Part shown: positions 26,008 through 35,048 of the stretch, in pieces | Layout of the letters: every line of letters starts with the position of its first letter | How positions within the stretch are numbered: the stretch's first letter is position 1 | Source of the DNA: Butyrivibrio sp. MB2005 | GTDB taxonomy: Bacteria > Bacillota > Clostridia > Lachnospirales > Lachnospiraceae | NCBI RefSeq assembly: GCF_000424285.1 | Contig: NZ_KE384158.1 | Span: forward strand, 1 to 64,000 | Length of the DNA: 64,000 nt | Direction: 5' to 3' | The notes under the pieces: model-generated | The model's input: the letters and a program-made list of their open reading frames with translations, nothing else | Database searches by the model: none | What the model was told of the DNA's origin: nothing | Translations under genes and position numbers: made by a program

Positions 26008-28333
26008 TTTTAATTTCCCCACTGTTGGTGATGATGGCACTTACTGGGATGTCCATACTATTCATGTATGGCGTAAGATCATCATCTGTCACTTGAAAAT
26101 CGTATCCAATTGCTTTGCTCTCTATCATACCATCATGGCTACCATTAAAAAAGCGAATTATATATCTGTCATAGAATCCGGCGCCATAGCCGATGCGATT
26201 TCCCTTTTTATCAAAAACAAGTCCCGGAAGAACGATAAAGGTCTTTCTGCCGGTAAAATCATATACTCTGTCATCTGACAAATTCACAGGTTCAGATATG
26301 CCATAAGAGCCTTCTTCAAAATCATAGAGACTGTCTACTCTGAAAAACTCCATAAGGTGCTTTCTTCTGTCGAGAATTCTTGGACAATACACCTTTTTAC
26401 CAAGATATAAGGCATGCTCGATTATTCTGTGGGTATCTGCTTCAACATCGGTGCTGCAAAAAATAAGAATGTCCTCTGCATTTTTAAAGGAATCTGAGCT
26501 TGTCAGATTATGAAAAATGGCATCATCATATTTTTCTTTTTCAGCTATAGAGAGCTTATTTCTCCTCTCAATCATCTTCCTTCTAAGAAGGAATTTTGCG
26601 CTGTGATAATGAGTTCCGATGCGCTCTGCAACCTTCATTCCATCCATGGCAGCTGAAGTTATACCACCTGCATAGCCTGCACCTTCTCCGCAGGGGTAAA
26701 GACCATTTATGCCAATAGCTTCAAGGTCTTCATCTCTGTTAATCCTTACAGGGGATGAGGTTCTGGTCTCAACGCCAAGGAATAAAGCTTCATCATCATC
26801 AAAACCCTTTATCATCCTGCCAAAGTGCTCCATACCTTCAACAATAGCGCTGTTTATGTTCTCAGGAAGAATCCTGTGGACAGGAGCAAATACATAATCC
26901 CCCTTAACGCAGGGCGTATTTCTGTCTGCCTTCGCATGCTTTTTTATTGATGCAAGAACATCATCATCGTCTTTTAAGGCTTTTGTACCTTTCTTAAAAT
27001 CATCAAAATATTCAACAGGAATTTTGCCATTTCCTGTAGCAAAAGCTTTTTCCTCCAGCCTTTTCTGGAATTCCATACCGGCAAGAACGTCACTGCTACC
27101 AAAATCCTTGGTATCAACAGTTACAACTATGGCACTGTTGGCATTTTTACTGTCGCGTCCTGAATAACTCATTCCGTTTACTACAAGTCTGCCTTCCTCG
27201 GAAGAAGCATTAACCACATATCCGCCGGGACACATGCAAAATGAATATACGCCATATCCGGAAGAGCACTGTGCTGTTACCTTATAGGGTGTTGGCGGAA
27301 GACTTACAGGCTCATCTATACCGTATTGAGATTTATTTATGATGCTCTGTCTGTGCTCAACTCTAAGTCCCACAGCAAAGGCCTTCTGCTCCATGGTAAT
27401 ACCCTTTTTATGAAGCATCGTAAAGGTGTCTCTTGCACTGTGACCTATGGCAAGAACCACGATATCTGAGTAAAACTCCCTGCCATCCTCGCATCTTACG
27501 CCGCAGATCTTTTTATCATATTTAAGGCTCCCCTTCCTTGAAGGAACATCCTCAAACAAAAGCTCTGTAGCCTTTGTTTCAAAGAAATATTCACCACCAA
27601 GGCTGATGATCCTTTTTCTCATATTCTTAACAACTTTGGTAAGGACATCTGTTCCGATATGAGGCTTAGCATCATAAAGAATATCCTCGGATGCTCCATT
27701 TTCCACAAAAATCTCAAGGCATCTATAACCCTTTCCATCCTTATCCTTAACCATGGTGTTAAGCTTGCCGTCAGAAAAAGTACCGGCACCACCCTCACCA
27801 AACTGCACGTTACACTTGGTATTTAGTATGCCTGTTTCCCAGAACTCATTTACAACCTTAACTCTCTCATCAACGTCCATTCCTCTCTCAAGGACAATGG
27901 GGCTATATCCAGCCTTAGCAAGTTCATAAGCGCAAAAAAGTCCCGCAGGACCGGAACCTATAATGATAGGCTTCTGAGGAGTTACATTTCTCATTAAAGA
28001 CTCATCAGCTTTGCGCTCATCAGGGAATTTATAACGTTTCTCATTTACCGTCTGAGCATTCTTACAGCCTGATCTCTTCAGAATTTTCTCTTCATTAAGA
28101 CCGTCCCTAAGGCAAACATTTACAGAATAAATATCCAAAATCTCAGGCTTTTTCCTTGCATCTATGGAATGCTTATGAATGGTCAGATTCTTAATGTCTG
28201 ATGGCTGTACCTGAAGAAGCTTAGCAGACTTCTTGATAAGATTACTCTTAAGCTTAAGAAGCCTCTCCTTTTTATCCTGGGGAAGCTTTTCAAAACCATT
28301 ATTTGGAAATTTAATGTTACTGATTCTAATCAT
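26000..28333 (-). CDS. Fusion: FAD-dependent dehydrogenase (COG2509-like) and 5-formyltetrahydrofolate cyclo-ligase
   Basis: 777 aa in one uninterrupted frame. Residues about 1-575 are the large uncharacterised flavoprotein: an N-terminal RNA-binding-like or ACT-like cap, IIGSGPAGLFCAYELAKAGY for FAD, CNVQFGEGGAGTFSDGKLNT, and YPCGEGAGYAGGITSAAMDG. Residues about 585-777 are a complete 5-formyl-THF cyclo-ligase: KFLLRRKMIERRNKLS, FCSTDVEADTHRII and the signature LPGLVFDKKGNRIGYGAGFY. The ligase turns 5-formyl-THF into methenyl-THF with ATP. Fused, it suggests the flavoprotein works near folate or shares its redox state; this is inference. Four-base ATGA overlap with the gene upstream. Confidence 0.92.
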   Translation of the reverse strand: MIRISNIKFPNNGFEKLPQDKKERLLKLKSNLIKKSAKLLQVQPSDIKNLTIHKHSIDARKKPEILDIYSVNVCLRDGLNEEKILKRSGCKNAQTVNEKRYKFPDERKADESLMRNVTPQKPIIIGSGPAGLFCAYELAKAGYSPIVLERGMDVDERVKVVNEFWETGILNTKCNVQFGEGGAGTFSDGKLNTMVKDKDGKGYRCLEIFVENGASEDILYDAKPHIGTDVLTKVVKNMRKRIISLGGEYFFETKATELLFEDVPSRKGSLKYDKKICGVRCEDGREFYSDIVVLAIGHSARDTFTMLHKKGITMEQKAFAVGLRVEHRQSIINKSQYGIDEPVSLPPTPYKVTAQCSSGYGVYSFCMCPGGYVVNASSEEGRLVVNGMSYSGRDSKNANSAIVVTVDTKDFGSSDVLAGMEFQKRLEEKAFATGNGKIPVEYFDDFKKGTKALKDDDDVLASIKKHAKADRNTPCVKGDYVFAPVHRILPENINSAIVEGMEHFGRMIKGFDDDEALFLGVETRTSSPVRINRDEDLEAIGINGLYPCGEGAGYAGGITSAAMDGMKVAERIGTHYHSAKFLLRRKMIERRNKLSIAEKEKYDDAIFHNLTSSDSFKNAEDILIFCSTDVEADTHRIIEHALYLGKKVYCPRILDRRKHLMEFFRVDSLYDFEEGSYGISEPVNLSDDRVYDFTGRKTFIVLPGLVFDKKGNRIGYGAGFYDRYIIRFFNGSHDGMIESKAIGYDFQVTDDDLTPYMNSMDIPVSAIITNSGEIKNE

Positions 28334-29571
28334 AGACAGCTTGCAGCCTCTCCTGCTATATAACCACTACTCCATGCCCACTGAAGATTGTAGCCGCCGC
28401 ATCTGCCGTCAACATCACAAAGTTCGCCGACCACATAAACACCGGGCATTTTATTGTACATTAGCTCATCGCTCAGATCTCCAAGGCTTATTCCGCCCCT
28501 TGTAACCTGAGCTTTTTTATAATCACTGACACCACTAATCTCAATGCGGACATCCCTGTAAGTATTAAGGATGCACTTAAGCATATTGGCACCAACATTT
28601 TTGGCTTTCATACTTCCTGAAAGCTTCATACGTCTGAGGATCATCTCATTGATATTTGAATTGCAAAATCCGGATAACAGATCTTCTAATCGTCTGTCTC
28701 CAGGAAGATTTAGCATCTTATCAATCAGCTGTTCAAACTGATCATTGTCATAGTATGGAAAGAAATTGATTGTTGCTGTCACAGGTCTGTTCTTTGACAG
28801 ATGCTGTGCAACAAGGCCGGAAGCCTGCATTACAGGTATTCCGGAAATTCCATTGGAAGTAATCTGAACCTCTCCATATTCAGATGCAAAAACACCGTCC
28901 CCTATCATGAAAGAAACTGTCGCATAGGCTCTGACGCCGCTCTTTTCAGGAAGAGTCTCATCCTCTGATAAAAGAGGAACAAGAGAAGGATATGTATCTT
29001 TAACCTTCATTCCCAGCTGCTCGCAAATATAATATCCATCCCCTGTGGCGCCACAGCTCTTAGGTCCTGCCAGGCCGCCGGTAGCAAGGATTACTCTGTC
29101 AGCCTCATATTCATTCTTTGATGTCATAACCTTAAAACAAGGGGTATTATCTGAACTTGTAGGAATTATCTTTTTTAGCTGTTCATTATAGACAAAGGTC
29201 ACACCGAGCCTTTCACATTCTTTTACAAGAACATTAACAACAGATGTGGCCTGGCCTGTTATTGGATATAGATATCCATCCTCGTTATCAATTATCAGTC
29301 CAAGAGAAGTGAAAAACTCAACGGTCTGCTGTACACCAAACCTACCCAGCCACTTTTTCATCCTGCCCTTGGAATCCTCATTAAAAGCATCGGCAGACAT
29401 CTCAAAGTTTGAAAGATTACATCTGCCGTTACCTGTCATGGACAGCTTTTTACCACAGCTGTCCGTTTTTTCAATTATAGTTACCTGCGCACCTTCTCTG
29501 GCTGCAGCTATGGCAGCGCATAGACCTGCAGCACCGCCTCCGGCTACAAGAATTCTTCTTGCTGATGTCAT
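28330..29571 (-). CDS. HI0933-family NAD(P)/FAD-dependent oxidoreductase
   Basis: 413 aa from ATG 29571 (GGAG six bases upstream). It begins RRILVAGGGAAGLCAAIAAA (FAD-binding), has GKKLSMTGNGRCNLSN and ILATGGLAGPKSCGATGDGY, and ends GELCDVDGRCGGYNLQWAWS, all signatures of HI0933/YhiN. The function of this family is not established; it is sometimes called an aminoacetone oxidase. It overlaps the next flavoprotein gene by four bases, so two flavoproteins are translationally coupled. Confidence 0.92.
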   Translation of the reverse strand: MTSARRILVAGGGAAGLCAAIAAAREGAQVTIIEKTDSCGKKLSMTGNGRCNLSNFEMSADAFNEDSKGRMKKWLGRFGVQQTVEFFTSLGLIIDNEDGYLYPITGQATSVVNVLVKECERLGVTFVYNEQLKKIIPTSSDNTPCFKVMTSKNEYEADRVILATGGLAGPKSCGATGDGYYICEQLGMKVKDTYPSLVPLLSEDETLPEKSGVRAYATVSFMIGDGVFASEYGEVQITSNGISGIPVMQASGLVAQHLSKNRPVTATINFFPYYDNDQFEQLIDKMLNLPGDRRLEDLLSGFCNSNINEMILRRMKLSGSMKAKNVGANMLKCILNTYRDVRIEISGVSDYKKAQVTRGGISLGDLSDELMYNKMPGVYVVGELCDVDGRCGGYNLQWAWSSGYIAGEAASCL

Positions 29572-29636
29572 ATACGTCTCCATTCTTCAAAGTCAGCTGA
29601 TTCTCTGGTTCCTGGCAGCAAGCCATATATAAAATT

Positions 29637-31253
29637 TTATCTACTCTCTAATTTGTCATAGATAAGTGCAAACTGATCGCCAAATGGCATACGTTCTATC
29701 TCATATCTGTTTACGCTTCTTAATACAATCAGCATTACCATATAAAGTAAATATGATAAAACAAGCGCTATTACCAGTGTCAGAGCCTCACCGATGACAT
29801 TAACAAGAAGTCTGTCGATGGCAAGGGTCAGAATACCTGATATTCCTGCTGCAAGCAGCGGCTTGAAAATAGGTCTTAAAAACTCCTGCTTATAATCCAG
29901 CATCATTCTGATCTCGAAAAATCCAAGCACTGTCTCAAGGATTATCATCGCAGCAAATGCAGCTATAGATGCATGTATACCAAAGCTGAAGGCTGCGGAC
30001 ATAACTATTAGTATTGCTATATGAGCAGCGATTCCGATAACAGAATTAAAAAGCACAAGTAGTCTGTTCTTAAGCTGAACAAGCAAAAATGTCTGGAACA
30101 GAAGAAATACACCCGGAATAGCCAGTGGTGCTGTTATAGCAATGATATTAACAGCAGAGTGATTAGTTTTTCCAAATAAAAGTGCCGTAAAGGTACCTGC
30201 AAGAACCATGAACCAAATTGTCACAGGAAATACAAGCATTGCTTCAAAATGAACAAGATTCTGAATCTTCGCCCTTGCCATCTTATAATCCTTTTTCATG
30301 ATGCTGATAAAGATACTAAACCAGGACTTTGAAAAAGGTACGGTACAGATAAATATAATAAATACCGTAATAGCTATTACCTGTCCGATATAGATGCCCC
30401 AGTTACTGATATTGTTTTCACTTGGATGAACGCTGTTAGCCACCATAAGATAAACACACTCATCCATGAAGAGAAGAAATCCGCCCTGAGCGAAAACAAC
30501 ACACAAAGGAATAAGCTCTCCAAGGAATCTCTGTTGTCCGGGATCCTTGATGGGAGCGCTGTTTTCAGCAAGTGCATGAAGTCTTCCCCTGTGAATAAGC
30601 ACCATAATTACGATGAACAAAAAGCTGACAAAGCAGCTCACTGTAATACCGAGGGCTGCTCCGATTGCGCCATAAGCAGATGCAATGTCATCTACGTGCA
30701 TAAGCGCATTGACCTTAAGTCCGTACTTATATCCGATTCCCGAAAAAATAATAGATAAAACAAAGGTAATAACAACGAGTATCAGATTAGAGAAAACTGA
30801 AACCGCAGAAAATCCTGCTCCGCAAAGATATCCTCTTAAAACACCCTGAACACTCATAAATAAAAGTATCGGGGCAATTGTAAATAATACAAAAAAGCTT
30901 CTTGATGAATGAAATACCATCAGAGCGAATACTCTGGAAAAAGCAGCACATAAAAGCGCAAGTACAAGTCCGCAAATAAAGCTTATAAGCATAAGCCTCT
31001 TAACGTTATCACCTGCAATCTTCATCTGCTGTCTGTGAAGATGACTCTTTACCATCTCTTTGGTAACAGATTCAAATGCAATTATGAGAACTCCATATCC
31101 CATAAGAAACATGGCAATAGGAGCCGACATAAAGCCCGCTCCTTCAGGTCCCGTAATCTTGTAATAAACAACGCACAGAACCATCATCATACATATAGAT
31201 AAAAATCCGGATGCCAGAACGACATCAGGTCTTATTTTCATACTTTTTTCCAT
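29637..31253 (-). CDS. MOP-superfamily flippase (polysaccharide/lipid II exporter-like)
   Basis: 538 aa with roughly 12 to 14 hydrophobic helices from start to end and few charged loops. The repeat-like features ASAYGAIGAALGITVSCFVSF and the start MKIRPDVVLASGFLSICMMM resemble SpoVB/MurJ/Wzx-type exporters. Such proteins move undecaprenyl-linked glycans across the membrane. No glycan cluster is adjacent, so a peptidoglycan or spore-type role is as likely as capsule; the substrate is unknown. It is 22 bases behind ybeY. Confidence 0.75.
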   Translation of the reverse strand: MEKSMKIRPDVVLASGFLSICMMMVLCVVYYKITGPEGAGFMSAPIAMFLMGYGVLIIAFESVTKEMVKSHLHRQQMKIAGDNVKRLMLISFICGLVLALLCAAFSRVFALMVFHSSRSFFVLFTIAPILLFMSVQGVLRGYLCGAGFSAVSVFSNLILVVITFVLSIIFSGIGYKYGLKVNALMHVDDIASAYGAIGAALGITVSCFVSFLFIVIMVLIHRGRLHALAENSAPIKDPGQQRFLGELIPLCVVFAQGGFLLFMDECVYLMVANSVHPSENNISNWGIYIGQVIAITVFIIFICTVPFSKSWFSIFISIMKKDYKMARAKIQNLVHFEAMLVFPVTIWFMVLAGTFTALLFGKTNHSAVNIIAITAPLAIPGVFLLFQTFLLVQLKNRLLVLFNSVIGIAAHIAILIVMSAAFSFGIHASIAAFAAMIILETVLGFFEIRMMLDYKQEFLRPIFKPLLAAGISGILTLAIDRLLVNVIGEALTLVIALVLSYLLYMVMLIVLRSVNRYEIERMPFGDQFALIYDKLESR

Positions 31254-31275
31254 GACTCCACCCGAAAATAATGCC

Positions 31276-31779
31276 TCAATCTCTGGTTATAGAAAGGGCC
31301 TCCAAAACTTTTTCCTGCTTCTCTTCCATTACCTTTGCTTCATCCTCCTCCATGTGATCATAGCCACATAAATGAAGCATGGAATGAGCTACGAGGAAGG
31401 CAAACTCCCTCTTTTCGCTGTGTCCAAACTCAGCAGCCTGCTCTCTGACTCTGTTCTCATTTATCACAATATCCCCAAGAACGATAAGTCCGCTGTCCGG
31501 ATCTGTTATGTCAACTTCCTGCTCGCCAAGTGCAGTTTCAAAATCCCCAGGCTGCTCATAGCTTATATTGGGAAAAGAAAGAACATCCGTAGGAGCATCT
31601 ATCCCGCGGAAATCCCTGTTCATCTCTTTTATTCCTTCATCATCAGTAATAAGAAGGCTCAGCTGTACATCGAAGGGACAGTTCTCCTTCTTAAGAGCCA
31701 TTTCTGCCACTGATTTTGCAACTTCTTCAATATCAAAATCAAACTTTGCATCTGTTTCATTTTCAACGAAGAAAATCAT
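31276..31779 (-). CDS. ybeY: Endoribonuclease YbeY
   Basis: 167 aa. The zinc site H-x3-H-x5-H is visible in AHSMLHLCGYDHMEEDEA. MNRDFRGIDAPTDVLSFP is the family's N-terminal signature. It takes part in 16S rRNA 3'-end maturation and ribosome quality control. The start lies inside the end of the upstream gene (17-base overlap), giving the phoH - HD protein - ybeY order usual in Firmicutes. Confidence 0.96.
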   Translation of the reverse strand: MIFFVENETDAKFDFDIEEVAKSVAEMALKKENCPFDVQLSLLITDDEGIKEMNRDFRGIDAPTDVLSFPNISYEQPGDFETALGEQEVDITDPDSGLIVLGDIVINENRVREQAAEFGHSEKREFAFLVAHSMLHLCGYDHMEEDEAKVMEEKQEKVLEALSITRD

Positions 31780-33040
31780 AATAAAGCTTCTCCTTCTTCA
31801 TAAGAGCCTTCATGTGGTCAAGCTCATAAAGAGAAATATTGTAGTTATAAAGCTCCTTGTTATTCATCTTATGAGCAAATACCTTCTCTATGAGTTCATC
31901 ATAATTGATCTTGGCATTTTTATCCTTACCGAAAAGATAAGTGATGGATGCAATGACCGTCTCACTCATATATATAACAGCAGCTTCCTTTGAAAGCTGT
32001 TTGCTCCTGTCATTTACAATATATTCCTCAAGATACTCCATGGCTTCCTCGGGGAAATTGTTCTCAATATAAAAATGCTTAACCTCATCCCAGGTCTTAG
32101 AGCCATCGATTACTCCGATATTGTAATAATAAGACATGGTCTTAACGGCTCTGGCATTTAAGTTAAGATCAAGAGCTATTCTCTCAGCCAGGTACGCAAT
32201 ATGAATAGCATTAAAATATGCATCCTTATCGGTTTCCTTAAGCTGAACCAAAAGCGGATATTCCGTATCGTTGATATCCATGTATCTGTCGTTACTTTTT
32301 CTGATTACATATACTCCGAACAGATTCAGAAGAACCATGATCAAAATAATTGATATCAGAAGGTTAACAACAGGTACAACCAGCATTGCTATGCTAAGTG
32401 TTCTGTTCTGAAACATAATATCGTAAGCTACGATAAGAACCATCAGCAAAGTCATTGAGATAAAAACCGGGACTCCGATTTTGGTTGTCTCATTAAGATC
32501 GCGAAGCAGCGTAAGAATAACCGCTCCCGCTATAAAGTAAATAAAGAACTCTGCGTAATTGCCTTCTTTTTCCAGAAGAACCGAAAACATAACAAGGAAG
32601 GATCCTGAAAAAAGTCCGATCTCGTTGGTTGAGAAAAGACCAAGCAATAAAAATACGAACATATAGGGCCATGTTTCAATTGCTATCATCGGAAGAAACA
32701 TAGCTAAAATCAGTGATACATAATACGAGATAACAAATCTGTTTCTCTTTTGTCCGTTATCATATGCAAAAAGGCCTCTGGTACTGGCATCCACAAGCAT
32801 ATATACTAAAATGCCACCGCAGAGAAAACCCGTAACTCCGTTTCTGATGATGGCTTCCACCTTAAGACCATACAGATATGAAAACAGTGTCACCATTATT
32901 CCTGTTACGAAAAATATAGATGCAAATATTACTTTTATAGGTCCTTCACTTATGTCAAAAACTGCTTCTAATACTTTGTTTTCCTTAATCTCTTTTACTT
33001 CTTTTGTTTCTGTTATTTCTTTTGTTTCATTGTCTCTCAT
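31763..33040 (-). CDS. PgpH-like 7TM-HD protein with a degenerate HD domain and no extracellular domain
   Basis: 425 aa. A charged, Lys/Glu-rich N-terminus of about 30 residues precedes seven or so membrane helices (residues 33-250), then a cytoplasmic domain (265-425). In this locus Firmicutes usually carry PgpH, a c-di-AMP phosphodiesterase of about 700 aa with an extracellular 7TMR-HDED domain. That domain is missing. The HD fold is recognisable (YPLLVQLKETDKDAYFNAIH, LNARAVKTMSYYYNIGV) but the metal-binding His-Asp of YYHDIG is Tyr-Asn, and no other HH motif follows. A catalytically dead sensor or regulator is inferred. It begins six bases after phoH. Confidence 0.75.
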   Translation of the reverse strand: MRDNETKEITETKEVKEIKENKVLEAVFDISEGPIKVIFASIFFVTGIMVTLFSYLYGLKVEAIIRNGVTGFLCGGILVYMLVDASTRGLFAYDNGQKRNRFVISYYVSLILAMFLPMIAIETWPYMFVFLLLGLFSTNEIGLFSGSFLVMFSVLLEKEGNYAEFFIYFIAGAVILTLLRDLNETTKIGVPVFISMTLLMVLIVAYDIMFQNRTLSIAMLVVPVVNLLISIILIMVLLNLFGVYVIRKSNDRYMDINDTEYPLLVQLKETDKDAYFNAIHIAYLAERIALDLNLNARAVKTMSYYYNIGVIDGSKTWDEVKHFYIENNFPEEAMEYLEEYIVNDRSKQLSKEAAVIYMSETVIASITYLFGKDKNAKINYDELIEKVFAHKMNNKELYNYNISLYELDHMKALMKKEKLYYDFLR

Positions 33041-33045
33041 AAGAA

Positions 33046-34074
33046 TTAGTGTCTTTCCCGTTTCTTTATAGCTGATATCCTTGAATCATTCTTTTTGCCC
33101 TTTTCAAAGTCCTCGTAGGCCTTAACAATCTTCTGAACCAGAGGATGTCTTACGACGTCGCGGCTGGTCAAATTGCAGAATGAGATATCATCTATTTTTT
33201 TGAGGACTGCCTGCGCCACATCAAGTCCTGATTTGGTATCGGATGGAAGATCCTTCTGGGTAGCATCACCGGTGATGATGACCTTGGAACCAAAACCTAT
33301 TCTTGTCAAAAACATCTTCATCTGGGCAGGTGTGGTATTCTGTGCTTCATCAAGAATAATGAAAGCATTATCAAGAGTACGTCCTCTCATATATGCAAGA
33401 GGCGCAACCTCAATAAGTCCCTTCTCCATATTCTTAACAAAATTATCAGCGCCCATAATCTGATAAAGAGCATCATATAAAGGCCGAAGGTATGGATCTA
33501 CCTTACTCTGAAGGTCTCCCGGCAAAAATCCAAGCTTCTCACCGGCTTCTATCGCAGGTCTTGTAAGAATAATTCTCTCAACCTCACCCTTCTGAAAAGC
33601 TGTAATTGCCATAGCCATGCCAAGATAGGTCTTACCTGTTCCGGCAGGACCAAGTCCGAATACTATCATATTTTTTCTGATAGCATCCACATATTTCTTC
33701 TGACCTAAGGTCTTTGGCTTAATAGGCTTTCCACTGATTGTGTGGCAAATGACATCAGCATCTATCTGACTAAGTACGCTCCCCTGTGCATTCTCCTCAT
33801 CCTCTGAAGGATCCTCGGAGAGCTGAATAGCATAATTAACGCTCTGCTCTTCAATATCATTATTGGAATCAGATAAGCCCGCAAGCTCCTTTATTATACC
33901 ATAGGCCTTGCTTACATCCTTATCCTTACCGATAATGTGAAGCTCACCGCTTCTATCTATAATTTCAACACCGAGATTATCTTCTATCTTACGTATATAT
34001 TTATCATGCTGTCCGAAAATGCTCTGCATTTCTTCAATGCTGAGCAAAATCTTCTTTTCAGTAATATTACTCAT
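33046..34074 (-). CDS. phoH: PhoH-like ATPase
   Basis: 342 aa. Residues 1-100 are a KH/R3H-like nucleic-acid-binding start (EDNLGVEIIDRSGELHIIGK). The ATPase has Walker A GLGPAGTGKTYLGMA, Walker B IILDEAQNTTPAQMKMF, and ITGDATQKDLP. Family members are linked to RNA metabolism through conserved neighbourhood with ybeY; the exact role is uncertain. Overlaps rlmH by four bases (ATGA). Confidence 0.95.
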   Translation of the reverse strand: MSNITEKKILLSIEEMQSIFGQHDKYIRKIEDNLGVEIIDRSGELHIIGKDKDVSKAYGIIKELAGLSDSNNDIEEQSVNYAIQLSEDPSEDEENAQGSVLSQIDADVICHTISGKPIKPKTLGQKKYVDAIRKNMIVFGLGPAGTGKTYLGMAMAITAFQKGEVERIILTRPAIEAGEKLGFLPGDLQSKVDPYLRPLYDALYQIMGADNFVKNMEKGLIEVAPLAYMRGRTLDNAFIILDEAQNTTPAQMKMFLTRIGFGSKVIITGDATQKDLPSDTKSGLDVAQAVLKKIDDISFCNLTSRDVVRHPLVQKIVKAYEDFEKGKKNDSRISAIKKRERH

Positions 34075-34553
34075 TTATGATAGGGTTCTCCATTTATGAT
34101 TCTGTATGAACGATATATCTGTTCAAGTAAAATGACTCTCATCATCTGATGAGGAAATGTCATATCGGAAAAACTGATTTTCCCATTTGCAGCCCGTAAC
34201 ACTTCATCGGAAAGACCAAGAGATCCTCCTATAATGAACTGTATTTTGCTGTACCCGGATGTGGCTTTACTATCAATTGCCTCTGACAAAGCCACCGATG
34301 AAAACTTCTTTCCATCTATTGCAAGCGCATAAACAAAAGCCTTGGAGTCTATGGCCTTTAACAGCCGCTCACCTTCCTTCGCCTTGATCTGATTCTCAAT
34401 GGCTTCGGGGGCATTATCGGGAGTTTTCTCATCCTGAACCTCGATAATATTAAGCTTACAATATCTGCCAAGTCTTTTTGAATATTCGCTTATTGCATCA
34501 TTCCAATATTTTTCTTTTATTCTGCCAACGCATAAAATATCAATGCTTATCAA
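34071..34553 (-). CDS. rlmH: 23S rRNA (pseudouridine1915-N3)-methyltransferase
   Basis: 160 aa SPOUT methyltransferase. It begins MISIDILCVGRIKEKYW, has the SAM-binding knot FIIGGSLGLSDEVL and the C-terminal MTFPHQMMRVILLEQIYRSY with the closing Tyr-His-Lys. Modifies pseudouridine 1915 in helix 69. Four-base overlaps on both sides show translational coupling with the small membrane protein before it and phoH after it. Confidence 0.97.
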   Translation of the reverse strand: MISIDILCVGRIKEKYWNDAISEYSKRLGRYCKLNIIEVQDEKTPDNAPEAIENQIKAKEGERLLKAIDSKAFVYALAIDGKKFSSVALSEAIDSKATSGYSKIQFIIGGSLGLSDEVLRAANGKISFSDMTFPHQMMRVILLEQIYRSYRIINGEPYHK

Positions 34554-35038
34554 GTCTCATCTCCGTAAACCTGTGTATAATATTCATCAACAAAACTATC
34601 AAGCATATCTTCATTAAGGTTCATATACTGTCTTCTGATGCGATTCTTAATATACTCACATCTCTTAAAGTACATGGTACCTTCACCTGAAAATACTGAC
34701 TCATCCTCACCTACACTGGCGATATCCTCTTCGATAACTTCCTTTGAAAGCTCGCTCTCGCACCAGTCTCTGATCTGTCTGAGCACATTATCTTCTTCTT
34801 TTGCTTTCACACTGAAAATCTTATAGGTCCTAACAGACAAAATACCCATGACGAAAAAGAGCACAAACAGTGCTCCCATAACGCCACAGGATAAATATCT
34901 GTTAAACATGGGCATATTCATAGGGTTCATCATAAAAAATATGATGTCCCCTACAAATCCCAAACCACCTACTATTATCAGCATCCAGCCGGTTGAATGA
35001 TTCTCTTTTGCCTTATCACTGCTACTCTGATAAACCAT
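34550..35038 (-). CDS. Small two-helix membrane protein of unknown function
   Basis: 162 aa. Two hydrophobic helices (WMLIIVGGLGFVGDIIFFMM and GVMGALFVLFFVMGILSV, about residues 17-68), then a soluble, acidic tail with RQIRDWCESELSKEVIEED and a final FVDEYYTQVYGDET. I do not recognise a named domain beyond a family common next to rlmH in Clostridia. It is coupled to rlmH by a four-base overlap and starts 10 bases behind nfnB. Confidence 0.75.
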   Translation of the reverse strand: MVYQSSSDKAKENHSTGWMLIIVGGLGFVGDIIFFMMNPMNMPMFNRYLSCGVMGALFVLFFVMGILSVRTYKIFSVKAKEEDNVLRQIRDWCESELSKEVIEEDIASVGEDESVFSGEGTMYFKRCEYIKNRIRRQYMNLNEDMLDSFVDEYYTQVYGDET

Positions 35039-35048
35039 AGTGTCCTCT

